Below, piece by piece: positions 38,423 through 49,984 of a stretch of DNA of 64,000 nucleotides. The stretch is from positions 930,001 through 994,000 of the forward strand of contig JAPWGK010000014.1 of assembly GCA_029641185.1 (NCBI GenBank). Direction: 5' to 3'. Made by a program: the position numbers and the translations under genes. Positions within the stretch are counted from its first letter, which is position 1. Every line of letters begins with the position of its first letter. The DNA comes from Pseudofabraea citricarpa. Lineage: Eukaryota > Ascomycota > Leotiomycetes > Helotiales > Dermateaceae. Under the pieces are notes generated by a model. It did no database searches, had not been told where the DNA came from, and saw only the letters and a list, made by a program, of their open reading frames with translations.

Positions 38423-39456
38423 CTAATCACTCCGGCCACCCCCAGTGCGGGTCTTTTTCTTGTCGCCGTGTTTCTTCTTGGATGCCAGACGACCAGCATT
38501 CTCAGCCTTTTGTCTATTTGAGCACATGTTAGCTGAGTTTGTGTGAATGGAAGGGAGCTTTATAGATTGAAGCGCACTGGCGAGCTACCTTGACCCCATA
38601 ACCTGACGAGAGTGGTTGCTACTATGCGGCAGACAGACACCTGTCTTTGAAGAGTAGACAAGGCCTGCCTCTTTGGCTTTTCTCTTCATTTCTGATTGCC
38701 CGATTTTAGGGTTGCTACGTAGCTTGGATATGACCTCACTACATCATACATGAATTCTATCGCATGCAGCATTGAAGCATGGAGAGAAAAAAATTGTAGA
38801 GCGGGAGGTTAAGAGAAACTACCGTGATGACTTACAAACGCTTAACTTTCTCAGCTTGCTCGGGGGATGTTTCGCCAGGGATGACCTTCTTGTAGATGGC
38901 AGAAATCTCATCTAATAGTTTCTTATGATTTATTGTCTCATTTTTCGTTCGCTCTCTTGTTTCTTCACATTGAAGCAAGATAGACTTGGAGTTGTGAGCA
39001 TAATATGTGCTCTTCCGTATTGCAGAATGCAGCATCTTGGGCAAGTATTGCTCCAGATTTTCTATTGGCCATCTTGTTGTAGCTTTGCAGCTGGTCCTGA
39101 GGAGCATTAGCGCGTCTCGGAAAAGGTATCAAAGGTAGTTAACAGTACTTGTTCGTCTTCTGGCCACCCGAGCCGGAGGGTCTGGAGAAAGTGGTCACGG
39201 CAATCTTTGTGGGGATTGGATTTGCGGGATAATTTGCAAACCATTGTCGAGCCTCAGCTAACTCGTCGGGATCGTATTTTTCGTCATACGGTCCGCGTAA
39301 TGAGTATGTTCTTGCATGGCGGAAGACAGCTGTTTTTGTTTGGGAAACTGGTGTAGATCGCAAGTGCTTGAACATGGTATCGAGAAACATGGTGCAAGCT
39401 GTGTCGGATGATTGAAATGTCACTCTTGCTTGGGGCTTCTTCAAGCTAAATAACAA
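38423..39456 (-). CDS. mitochondrial release-factor-like protein (GGQ domain, Pth4/ICT1 type)
   Basis: Codon-independent peptidyl-tRNA hydrolase of the class-I release factor family, expected to rescue stalled mitochondrial ribosomes. Exons on the minus strand 39456-39149, 39096-38836, 38738-38589 and 38513-38423 give 269 residues. The catalytic motif is SRPSGSGGQKTNK, followed after the first splice by TSCKATTRW. A coiled central helix (NHKKLLDEISAIYKKVIPGE) and a strongly basic C-terminal tail (SKKKHGDKKKTRTGGGR) complete the pattern of ICT1/Pth4 proteins; the basic tail normally enters the ribosome mRNA channel. The N-terminus is Arg/Ser-rich and could be a mitochondrial presequence. Methionines at 39390 and 39375 are good alternative starts. 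Confidence 0.85.
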
Positions 39457-40329
39457 TAAAACGGCTGCGGCTGTGGCTACAAGGGAGAGGCTGGGTGGTT
39501 AATTGGCTTGAGGGTGTCAGTCTGCATTGACTTCTGTGCCTGTACAACACAACCAACACTCCCCAGGTGCATGGGGCAGGGGTACAGGCATGTGTTTGTC
39601 GCACAGCACAAAGGAACAAAGACAGCTTGATAGTGGGCAGACAATGGTAGAATGGGGTATAAATGCGGATGCAGATGCAGATGCAGAGGCAGATAGATGC
39701 AGATAGATGCAGAGGCGCGGCTAATAGGTACTTGCCTTATAGTACTTCTGCGCTTGCATTCCATCACGTTACCTGACGTCCCCATTGTCATCGAAGAAGC
39801 GCAAGCGCGCTCCCGATCACGCTTGTCCATGTGAGAGCCTTGGCGAATTTTTCCTTCAGCCTTCTCCTCTCTCAACCCACCCCTCATCATCTTCCAGCTC
39901 TTTCTTCCACCCACCGACACACTCACAAACCCACACACTCTCTCACACAACACACCACAACCCCAACAGCAGCAGCAGCAGCCTGGCACAACATTCAGCT
40001 TCACAGCTTCGACAATCTCATTTCACACCTACGCCAGCCACCATCAATAACATCACATCTTCACCACACCATCCCCCGCAACCCGCACGCAACACGCAAC
40101 ACGCATCCAACAACCACAGTCTTCGCGAGCACCATCCAGACTGCTGTGACAGCCCTTGCGTTGTCCCCATCCTACCCTCATCCATACTTCTTCTCTCGTG
40201 CCTTCACTGAGCCACCCCTCCAATCCTCCACCAGCTCTCATAGATGCTTGTAAAGCTCGCTGCCTGACATTCTTCACCGCGCTGCATCCTGAATTGATGA
40301 CTTGATCATTTCTACTGCCTTGGCTTCTC
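39457..40329. other. divergent promoter region, release-factor-like and Nab3-like genes
   Basis: 873 bases. The half nearest 40330 is strongly C/A/T-rich with ACACAC and CAGCAG runs, probably a long Nab3-like leader. The other half holds the GATGCA repeat at 39665-39716. No protein gene is supported. Confidence 0.5.
39665..39716 (+). repeat. GATGCA-type short tandem repeat
   Basis: Imperfect GATGCA/GATAGATGCA units (GCGGATGCAGATGCAGATGC and onward), about seven copies, in the divergent promoter region. Confidence 0.8.
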
Positions 40330-42929
40330 ATGACCCCAACAGAGGCGCCTGAGTTTCATACCCAGCCCTCAACACCATTGTCTCCCCTTCCACTCCATCC
40401 TCCAGAGCCAGCGAAGATACCAGTTCTTCGAAACCAGATCGATCCCGTCCTCAACATGACTACGACCTTTGAGATGCATGACGACCTCCAACTGAAGGGC
40501 CTTCCTACCGACGCAGCAATGGAGGCAGCCGACAAGAGCCCATCAGACGACTCTTCACTTGCCGATTCAAGTTTTTCTGACGCATACAAGGAGCAACCCG
40601 ATCAGGCGGAAGAAGCCACAAAAGTAACGGAGCAAGCTGCGGAGGGCGAGGACGAAGATGATTATGCGATGACGTTTGATTCCGAGGATGAAGGACAGTC
40701 GGATTACCATCATGTATCAGAGTCCAAAGCCGAGCAAGGGACCACATCTCTCGCGGCTTCAGTACCAGCTCCCGAATATCCATCTACTGTTCCCATCGAT
40801 TCAAAAGTTAGCGACTTCTCTCTGAATGGCCAAGACGCAAAACCCACTCAATTCAATCCTACTCCTACCCATCCCGCGCCCGCTGCAGCTACCCATTCTG
40901 AAAACTCCACAAGCCAGCCTACTCTTCAAACGAGTCAGCCACCCTCAAACACCTTTCAAGATGTTGCAAGTGGCGGCATAGACATCCAACAGTTGTTGGA
41001 CAATATCACTGCAAATGCCGAAAACAACGCACCAGCAGCCACTTTCATACCCACTCCAAGTCCTATCACCTCTAGCCATGTACCACTCCCCGTCGGAGGT
41101 ACAAGCCTTACTTCACATTCTAGTCTCCCACCCCGCCCACAGATTTCATCATATAGACCGCCTGGAGTATCAGCTCCTCTAGTGGCACCTGGCACTTCCA
41201 GTGACCCAAGAAGCGGACTTCCTCCACCTCCTTCAGCTTCTTTTCGTTCGCCTCCTTTACCCACCCCTGCTCAAATCAGCCCTGCAATTCAAACTCCCCC
41301 ACAAGACCGCCCAGCTCAATCCATTGAGAATCTTGAAGCCCGTAATGATGCGGACAAGCGCTGGAGTCCTGCTGTGCAGAAGCTTTATGATCAGTTCCTG
41401 ACTGAAGAGCGAGGATATGTTGCTGAGGGTTTGTGGGATAGATTTCCAAACGGATCCCGCTTGTTTATTGGTATGTCAAATTCGAGAAGGCTGGTTGATC
41501 ATTACTAACTGACCTATCCAGGAAACCTGCCAAGTGAGAAAGTTACCAAACGTGATCTATTTCATGTCTTCCATAAGTATGGACGACTCGCTCAAGTCTC
41601 AATTAAACAGGCCTATGGATTCATTCAGTTTCATGATACCGCGTCTTGCTATGCAGCTTTGACCAGTGAACAGGGTACCGAAGTACGAGGGAAGAAAATT
41701 CGTAAGTGCATAGCGATTTTATAGCTGATATGTTGATCGCTAACCATTGGATAGACCTTGAAATTTCAAAGCCACAGAAGAACACTCGAAATGCACAGAA
41801 GGCGACTCCGGCAGTTCGTCGATCGCGGTCCCCTGATCACCAGAGAGGTGGAATGCCAGAGCGCGGACACAGGCCCACTCATTCTGGAGGACGAGGTGGT
41901 GATAGTTACGATGGTCGTGGCGGCCAACCAGGACGGGATGAATATGGACGCACTTTGCGAGCTCGTGATGATTATCGTCCAGGAAGATCTCCATCGCCCC
42001 CTCGAGGCAGCTACCGTGGTAGAGACGATTACGGCGCGGCTCGAGGAAGGGATGCTTACGATAACCGTCGCCGAAGCCGTTCAAACTCACCATACAGTCA
42101 TCGTGATAACGGAAGGTACCGTGAGCGAAGTCTCAGCCCTGGAGCCCGGCAGGCCATTGAAGATGCCGATCTCCAAATACCCCGAAGGGATGCACGTGAT
42201 GTTCCCGACGTGCAGATCATTCTTTTGGATGAACTGGACAGGGGTTTCGTTTCCTGGGTTGATGGTGAGCTTCGTGGCCGTGGCATCAAATCCGAAATCA
42301 TGTTCCTCAGTCCAAGATTGCCAATCCATGCGGTTATCCGCCGACAGATTCTTGAGGGTGTTCTAGCCGTCTCACAACTTGATATGAGGTCTCAGAATAG
42401 CAGTAAGATCCCACTACAGGTCTTCGATCGTCAATCGGGAGCCAACAATGTTCGCTTTGATGAATATCGCGATCTTGAACCAAGGATTGCTGCTGAACTT
42501 GTTCTCCGTGCAAAGCAGACCCAAGCTCAAGTTCCTACATACTCTCAGCCACAATATGCATCAGCTCCAGCATACCAGCCTCCACCAGCAGCACCAGCAC
42601 AAGTACCAGCAGTGCCGGATCTTGCCAATTTAGTTGGACAGTTGGATAATGCTACATTACAAAGACTACTCAGTGCCTTGCCACAACAGCAGCAGCAAAA
42701 TATGCCGGCCGCAACAGCTAATTCGGGCATCAATCTTGCTGGAATTCTCGGTGGCTTAAACGGCCAGCAAGGCCAGCAAGGCCAGCAAGCCCAACCAACT
42801 TATCCACAGCTAGTTACAGCAGCAAATACTTACAGTCAGAACACGCCATCGTATGCCCCACCAGCACAAGATCAATCAGCTCAACAGGTCCAGAACATTA
42901 TGGCTCAGCTTGCAAAGTTCCGACAATAA
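40330..42929 (+). CDS. NAB3: Nab3-like nuclear RNA-binding protein
   Basis: RRM protein resembling Nab3, which in yeast joins Nrd1 and Sen1 to end transcription of short non-coding RNAs. Exons 40330-41470, 41522-41701 and 41755-42929 give 831 residues from the first ATG, or 789 from the ATG at 40456. Residues 60-140 are acidic; the next 230 are Pro/Ser/Thr-rich with GGIDIQQLLDNI. The RRM follows at about 378-445 with RNP2 LFIGNL and RNP1 YGFIQF, and its coding sequence is split by both introns. An Arg/Gly/Asp-rich stretch follows, then a Nab3-type C-terminal domain (VPDVQIILLDELDRGFVSWV). The end is Gln/Pro/Ala-rich with three GQQ repeats. Confidence 0.85.
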
Positions 42930-43239
42930 TTAATGAAATGGTGGGAGATTCATTCTGGAGTTCTACGAGATAATTTGAAGGGGTTTAGCGTTGCATGGGC
43001 AGGTGGAGTTGTGTTAATTGTGTTTGGATTCTCTGCTAGAGCACCTGTTTGACTTCACGTTACATGAGCAAGACGTAGAAGCTCTCTTGTTTCGTGTTCT
43101 TCCTATATTCTCATTCTGCATGGGACGAGCGAAAACTGGAAAATGGTTTTGTTTCTAAGTCTAAGCCCGAAAACGCCGCTCGATGCCTACCCATAATTTT
43201 TTTACACCTTGTACATAGAATTAATTACAATCGTGAAAG
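42930..43239. other. short spacer between convergent genes
   Basis: 310 bases between the Nab3-like and LETM1-like 3' ends. Nothing else seen. Confidence 0.5.
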
Positions 43240-44310
43240 TTAATTGTCCTGTGAGTGTTTCACAGGCCAAACCGATGGCCTATTAAAAGTAAGCTCGTGT
43301 TATCTTTTAGAAATGGCAGTTGCTTACCTTGTCAAGAGCAGCCTTTCTACAGGCATTTTCTCTCTTGACCTTAACCAAGAGGCCAGGTCCGCTCTAAGTG
43401 ATTTATTTTCTCTCCCAAGCACATCTACGCCTCTTTCCACGAGGGCCATCCTAACCTCTTCGACATTCATATCCTTGACATTTTCAGGCTTGCCAATCAA
43501 GCGATCATCCATATCCAAATACTCTACTCTGCTACTCACTTTCTTTCGTAAAATAGAGTTTGGCAGACCAGGATACTGACCACCAAGCCAGTCCCACAAG
43601 CTTGATGACAGGCCTAGACTCCAGCTGATGTGTAACAACTGCGACCTCTGTAACTTCTCAACACCCCTCTCGTCAGGTGGCGGCGCGACTAGATTGCGAA
43701 AGCTTGTCTTTCTCCTCTCCTCAAGCTTCTTGCGATCACTCTCGACCTGCTTAGGAATACGGCATGTCCAGGGGACAACGTTCGTAAGAGCGATCACAAC
43801 GAGGGGCGTGAACTCGCCACAGATGAGGAAGACCAGCGCAAAGATTGGCACACGCTTCACATCATGCCAATTCCTAACCAGCAGTTGGAAATCCTTTCGG
43901 TCCACGACCCTCTCCTCCACAGCCTTCGCCAGCGAGCCCTTGCATTTGTCATCGACCCGGGCCTGGATAGGTCGGGCGGCCTTGAAATTCGCATAGATGC
44001 TCTTCACCCCCGTCTTGTAGAAGTTGGCGTAGGACTTGCCTAGTTTGAAGGCGTACTTGAAGAAGAAAGGCTCGTCTTTGCCGCGCGTCGGGAGCTCGAG
44101 TTTGGCTGGTAGAGTGCTGGCCGGGCCGTTTACCGTGCTGCTCAATCGTGCGTGGTGGACTTTGGTGGTCGGTGGGGAGATTGCCGTAGAAGCATGGCGT
44201 AGTAAACTTGCGGAGGAAAAGAGGAGTGGCGTCTGGGTATAAAAGGGAGAGCAGCTCGAGGAGGTGGATGTGCGCAGCGAGCGCAGAGAGCGCAGAGGTA
44301 AGGTTGTCAT
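43240..44310 (-). CDS. LETM1-like mitochondrial inner-membrane protein
   Basis: Related to LETM1/Mdm38, which act in potassium/proton homeostasis and ribosome docking at the inner mitochondrial membrane. Exons on the minus strand 44310-43328 and 43279-43240 give 340 residues; the tiny last exon supplies a tail ending KHSQDN. The first 50 residues are rich in Ser, Arg and Leu with no acids, a clear mitochondrial presequence. A hydrophobic span around FALVFLICGEFTPLVVIALT contains the GEFTPL motif of the LETM1 domain. The following KKLEERRKTSFRNL segment is also typical. The C-terminal half has a helical region and an LG-D repeat-like segment. It is shorter than Mdm38 (over 500 residues) and lacks a long C-terminal coiled coil, so it is a LETM1-domain paralogue. 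Confidence 0.8.
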
Positions 44311-45531
44311 CTCATCTAAATGATCCCTACTCTCTTTTTTCTCTTTGTGACAATAAAGGAAAGTGCAAAGGAAGGAAAGACTTGAAGAGGAATTGGAAAA
44401 TATGGAAGTAAGAGGATCGCAGTATGATCAATGGATATGAGAATATAGCGCCCCCCTTCGTCTACGTAGACTGGAAATCGAGAAATCTCGCTGACGTTGT
44501 GATGTGCCTGAATGGATATTTGGTGCAGGGATGAGGTGGGTGCAGCCGGATTAATCATTTCTGCGCTGCCCGCAACCGCTATGACCCCAGATCCGAGACT
44601 GACAATACAGTAGAGAACTCGGTGACAGAAAAACGGACTGCAGAGACTTTGTTTATTTGATTTCTCAACAGTCGGACCCCTTGTGAGACACAAGACCAGA
44701 ATTGAAGTGGAATTTATTTCTGAAGTGAAATTCAAGCCGACAGTATTTTGCATTGATGTCTACATGTAGGTCGTATTCTCGGACTTCTATCAGCCAATGA
44801 GATGGCCCCAAAAGTAAAGACACATAGCTTGAACCAGGATATGTCAGAGCTAATATAAGCAAGGTGAACTTGAATCCTGTGAGTCTTCGGAATTCTGCAT
44901 AGCTCGTCCTGCAAGAAGCGGAATAACAAGAACTTACCTCAGCCAGAACTCGGTGTAAGTGGTACAACTAAGTACAATCGGTATGCAGCTCGGCTCGGAG
45001 CAGAATACCGAGGCGAGACAGAGCGATGGCTATGAGACTGGAGGATGACCTTCCTTGGCGATTTTCTGAAGATTGATTTTTGGTTTACAAGATATCCCTC
45101 AAGCTTCAGGGATATGGAGGCATTTGTAATGCTGATATATTTGTGCGAGATAGCAGAACTGATCCAGTACTGTCAACTTAAAGGCGTAGAGTAATTTTAG
45201 TTTTGCGCTTCACGGAAAGCTTATTTGCTTACGTGAGAAGCGTATTTTGTACGGAAGTACACCTTGCCCACGGAACACAGCAGCAGCAGGCTCCACTGCT
45301 ACATAAAGCCAATGATCAACCACCATGAGATCCGGATTTCTTGATTCTCAGAAGTGACACGTCTCACGAACCGTCTTCCTCTTAAGACCCGTTTCCCCCT
45401 TCTCTCCGGCCGGGCTCCTCATTTCCACCCACTCTGTAATCCGAGCACTCTGTATGGTCGGAATCCGGACCCGAACCCCCTTGAGTCCTGATAATCCAGA
45501 AAGCTCTCAGTTGCATCATCTTTGATACATC
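44311..45531. promoter_or_regulatory. divergent promoter region of LETM1-like gene and second ferric reductase
   Basis: 1.2 kb between outward-facing genes. Two CCAAT boxes are visible, both preceded by AG/CAG: 44794-44798 and 45309-45313. I found no clear ATCWGATAA iron-GATA site. No gene seen. Confidence 0.45.
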
Positions 45532-47428
45532 ATGGGCTGGCCGTACCACTTCGTCAATCTCTCCAAGGAGGAGATCCACGACCGAAGAGTCCTTCTCGAT
45601 CGATATGGTGTCTATGCTCAACTTTCAGCGCTCGTGCCCATCTTGGCTTTCCAGCTGTATCGTTTAGGCGTTTGGGTGTTTTCGGAAAGACAGAGGGCTC
45701 AGATTGTTTACTCTGAGGTCCCAACTTCTCCTACTTTGAAGAGATTGAGGAATTCGAAGTCCGGCTTTCTTGTCAGGAAATGGAGATCGACGTTGTGGTG
45801 GCTTGAAGGAGAGCTTGCTCCTAACTGGGGATTGAGAAGCCACTGGATTGCAGCTGGGACATGGACTGCTTGGCTCTTATTCTTGTGTGTTCATCAGACG
45901 GGTGATGGTTCGTATATTCCCATTCTATCTCTTTACACATTCTCACCTATCCCTTCCCCGTGCAGGGATTTCTAAATCCTCGGTCAAGAATCCCGTCTCT
46001 TTTTGAGGGTTTCATGGCGTAACAGACATTTGGATTCCTTGGCAATATCCGCACACCATATATGGACATTCTATGTAATTTTGGCTTACTTTGGTAGATT
46101 ATCTCCATGTCACGAAACGATTCGGAGAAGTGGCTGTATCGCAATTTCCTCTGCACTACATGCTGTTCATGAAATCAAGATGCTCTCCTCTTGCATTGGT
46201 ATTTCGCTCCTCGCACGAGCAACTGAATCCATGGCACAGATTACTTGGACGGATTATCTACGGCTTTCTATTAATGCATGGAATCTGGTACTTGAACTTC
46301 TTCGCTCAGGCTGGCATTCTCTCTACGCGTATTACTGCTCCAGTAGTCGTCATTGGACTTGCGGCCTTGTTAATGCTCACTACCATTGTTACGAGCAGTT
46401 TAGAGGTCGTTCGAAGATGGAGCTATCGGGTATTCTTCATCCTCCATCTAACAATCGGGGTCTCGATAATGCCTTTGCTCTGGTTCCATGCTCACCATCT
46501 ACGGTATTATGTCGTAGAAGCCTTCGCTTTGTTTGTGATTGATATCATTGCCCGGAAACTGGATACTGTCACAGAATTCGCCAGGATCACTAAAGTGCCA
46601 CATACAAAGCTCATCAAAATGAGGGTTCCCATACCGGCTACGAAAATTGGCCGGTTTCAAGCAGCGCCAGGTCAACATGTCTACCTTTCAATTCCTCCGG
46701 AAAGTGCACCGACGGCAGGCTCGGTGGCAATTCACAGCCTACTCTTTAATCCATTTACCGTTGCTGAAGTCTCAGAGAAAGATATCACTCTAGTGCTACG
46801 TTCATTAAATGGTCCAACTTCAAAAGCACTGGATGGCCTTGCCAAATTGTCGAAAGCAAAACCACCAATCAATATTGAGGGTCCATATGGAACTTCCCAA
46901 AGGTTCCCCAACCTTGCAGCAGATTACGACCGAGTACTTCTCGTAGCCGGGGGAGTAGGTGCCACGTTCATTCTTCCAATATATCACAACCTTCGGGAAC
47001 AGATAGAATCCGAAGGCAGAAGTCCTGAAAGACTGACGTTTGCTTGGTCGATGAGATCTGCTGCTGAAGCGAGCTGGGCCATGGACTTGGAGGAGGGAAG
47101 GTCACTCTCAGAAGACGACAATGCCAAGATATTTTTCACACGAAGCAACGCGGATGACCAAGAACATCACGAGGAAACCTCTGCGAATGGAAGCTTAGAA
47201 ATGGATGAGCTCGATGGTCCTAAGGACGAACTTTTGCCAGCGACTGCACGACAAAGACCCGATCTGAGGAAGATTGTGGACGGTGTCTTTACTCACGGTA
47301 ATGAGGAAAGGGTAGCTGTTGTATTCTGTGGCCCGGTAATGATGGCGAGAGATCTGAGGCAGAATCTGACAAGATGGGTGGATAAAGGGCGATGTGTTTG
47401 GTATCATGATGAAGCTTTTGGCTGGTAA
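45532..47428 (+). CDS. ferric reductase-like transmembrane oxidoreductase, second copy
   Basis: Same class as the enzyme at 9997 but strongly diverged. Exons 45532-45907 and 46098-47428 give 568 residues; the 190-nt intron has a GTTCGT donor, and its removal restores HQTGDDYLHVTKRFG. A first membrane span lies near residues 35-50, and others between 105 and 330. Heme-ligand histidines again occur as two 14-residue-spaced pairs, in HRLLGRIIYGFLLMH and HLTIGVSIMPLLWFH. The FAD motif is NPFTVAE, with Asn where most reductases have His. The nucleotide-binding loop is LLVAGGVGAT. The C-terminal domain carries an acidic insertion (DDQEHHEETSANGS) and ends in FGW, like the first copy. A small extra exon inside the intron cannot be excluded. 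Confidence 0.85.
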
Positions 47429-47727
47429 TTTTCAAGTAGAAGGACCTCAAATTTTCAGTTTATTTAAGAGACAATACTAGATATTGTTAAGGTATCTGTT
47501 TTACTTATCTAAAACATTGTTGTCTCTTTTCTTTTGCATTGTCCCTTTCCACCAAAGCTAACCAAAGACCAGAGTCCAGCAAATTAAGCGAGCAACCCCG
47601 AATTAATGGATTGCGCTCTTTATAAGATTTCAAGACACACAAGGCAAATAGGGGAGGCAATAAATTAAAATGCAAGATCTATATAGAGCTACCTAAGTCC
47701 GTATCACCGCCTAGTATGTAAGCAAAC

Positions 47728-49378
47728 TCAATAAGTACATGCGGTTGGAGGGCAATAGCCATGGTTGCAAGCAAAACTACAAAGGCCATCATAGGAGCTA
47801 TCTTCGCCTGAGACGGCATATCCCGGGGGCCATGTCGCTGCTGGTGTTGGTACTTGTTGCCCGTATGTTGTGCAGCTACATGGTCCTGGAGGACAGTATC
47901 CATAGCCACAGCAGTAGTTACAGAGACCAAGGTAATTTTCAGTCCCGGTGCCACCAACACAGACCGAACCAGCTATGGACGTGGCTGAAGCCTCAGACGA
48001 GGTTGTGGAGCTTGAGCTTGTGGAAGTAGTGGGCTCGACCAAAGAAGTCGTAGGCGAAGAGACAGGCTTTGTAGTCTGGGCCACTGCAGAGGTAGAATCA
48101 GCAGCACCGCCCCCGGTTCCAATGACGGTTATTACTACCGTCTCGTCACATAGCCCATACGCTGACTGACTGATTGTAAAGTTAGCAAATGCCACTTCAA
48201 TCGAACATAATGGATATCTTGCCATCCTTCTAGATTATCGCACTCATATTGTGTTGTACCACAGTAGCCTGCTGACCCACAGCAGTATCCAAAATAATAT
48301 TGAGTGCCTAAACATGTGTACTGATTTGTGTATCCGCATGTACCATCCGGGCTTGGGCTAAAGGGGGAGGGAAGAGGAGTCGCTGAACTACTCGAACAGT
48401 GTTAGCGAGAGGCATAATAACTAGGTATTTAGTAAGAAAAAAGCGGTTTTCCACTTACGCCGTCGATGATGCAGCAGCTGAAGTAGCTCCCTCGCAATCT
48501 CCAGAGTAACAATTGCTAGATCCGCACTCAGCAGCCGTACTCCCGCAACTACGACAGCCGAAATGGCAATTAGCTTCGATGATCACGATGTTCGTTCCAG
48601 TTGGCGTGTACTGGTCCTTTAGGAATAGAAGGAGACTCACACTCCCGCGTTGCTGCAGCAAGTTCCAAAGTTTCCACCGCAGTAATATCCTCCGTAATTG
48701 GCGGCCGGTCCACAGAAACCATCTGTGCTGTAGCCAAGTCCTGGACAGTCTCCTTCCTGACAATTTCCAATGGCACAGAAGGCACTGGCAACAAATTATC
48801 AGCCAGAATTAGAATGAAGAAAGATAGACAATGTTACTAACTCGGTTGAACCACATCTATCAAAGACGACATTAGTTTGTATTATAATTAATAGAGTTGG
48901 GGACACTCACGTTCCCGATGCACTACAACAATCTCCAAATGTTGATCCAACACAAGTAACATTTGTTGGAGCCTGATGTCCACATACTCCGTCTGTTGAG
49001 ACTGGGAAAGTGGCAGCTATATTCGGAAGCGTCAGCTTGGAATTTGGATGCAGCATACATATTTGACTGACGGTTCTCAACACAGTAGCTAGTGCCAGAC
49101 ACAAATCCTGAGCAATCATAATATACTGATGGATTTAAAATGGCAAAATTGGCTAACGTTATGTTATAAGCCGTTATGAAGGACTGGCATGTCGTCCATA
49201 CATCTGTTGGGATTGATATTCTACAGTCTGAGATATTGACATCTCTACTATACAACTGATGGAATTGATTGTCGGGGGTCAATATCACCGGACTTGCCTC
49301 CCCTTGGTCCTTGGAAAATGGGCCAGCCCTAACACCGGTAAACAACAGAAAAGTTGCGATTAGCAGAAAGCTGTTCAT
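47728..49378 (-). CDS. secreted LysM and hevein-repeat chitin-binding protein
   Basis: Probably a secreted carbohydrate-binding protein. Seven exons on the minus strand (49378-49072, 49016-48911, 48856-48842, 48784-48641, 48548-48459, 48387-48207, 48165-47728) join to about 426 residues. A signal peptide (MNSFLLIATFLLFTGVRAGP) precedes a LysM-like domain at 52-100 with ITLANFAILNPSV. Three hevein-type (ChtBD1) modules follow, with CCSASGTCGST, CCSNAGVCGST and CCGSAGYCGTT cores. A Ser/Thr-rich linker leads to two small Cys modules (YLGLCNYCCGYGYCPPGPC and YDGLCSFACNHGYCPPTAC) that are also found in the GH71 gene at 54829. Exon 3 has only 15 nt and the last intron only 41 nt, with a weak GTTCGA donor; that last join is the least certain. 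Chitin binding is inferred from the domains. Confidence 0.75.
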
Positions 49379-49984
49379 TGTTGTAGATGACCACGGTTTA
49401 GGTCCTTGCGTAGGTAGAATAATTTTCTCACTTGCCTTGTCTCTTGGTAGATATTCTGAATTATGAAAACAAAAACAAAAAAAAGTCTCGAGGTTACAAG
49501 TAACATGCAAACTTGAATCGACGCAAAACGCAAAGAGTGATTGAAACAAGAGCTTCCTACCTGATTGTGACTGAGTCTACATGATGTCTCCACCAGTCCC
49601 GGAGGTAAATCCTATTCCGGGTGCTTTGGCCCTTGAGGGGCCCATGCCTTGGACCCTGGTGAGGACTGGAAAGCTTGTAATGCAAGGTAACTATGGAATT
49701 CAAGCACTGCATCCACTGCTATCTAAACTAGCAAAAACTAACCCACAGATCAAGCTCAAGTCTCAAGCTTTTCTATCATGAACCCGGAAACTGAAAAGAG
49801 CCTATCTGGATCCTAGATAAAGAGACCTGAAGTGGGTCGTCCCACTGTCTAACCGAGTACATTCGCGCTTAGTTTAAAAGGGGCTTTTCGTTCTCGTCTG
49901 TTGTGGGGAACTCTTTCTCTCTTACAAACAACACATACTAAATTCATTGCCTTCTCTACTCGACAGACCATTGCAAAACACGCC
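49379..49984. other. divergent promoter region of LysM/hevein and F-box-like genes
   Basis: 606 bases between outward-facing starts. No recognised element. Confidence 0.45.

Noticed and set aside
38613..39116. CRISPR or phage-like array
   Set aside because: No regularly spaced repeats anywhere in the window; eukaryotic genome.
39477..40253. Ser/Thr/His-rich frames before Nab3
   Set aside because: They arise from C/A-rich leader DNA and overlap in several frames without a motif.
44665..44967. 100-codon minus-strand frame between LETM1-like and ferric reductase genes
   Set aside because: No family pattern or splice support; likely chance in a promoter region.
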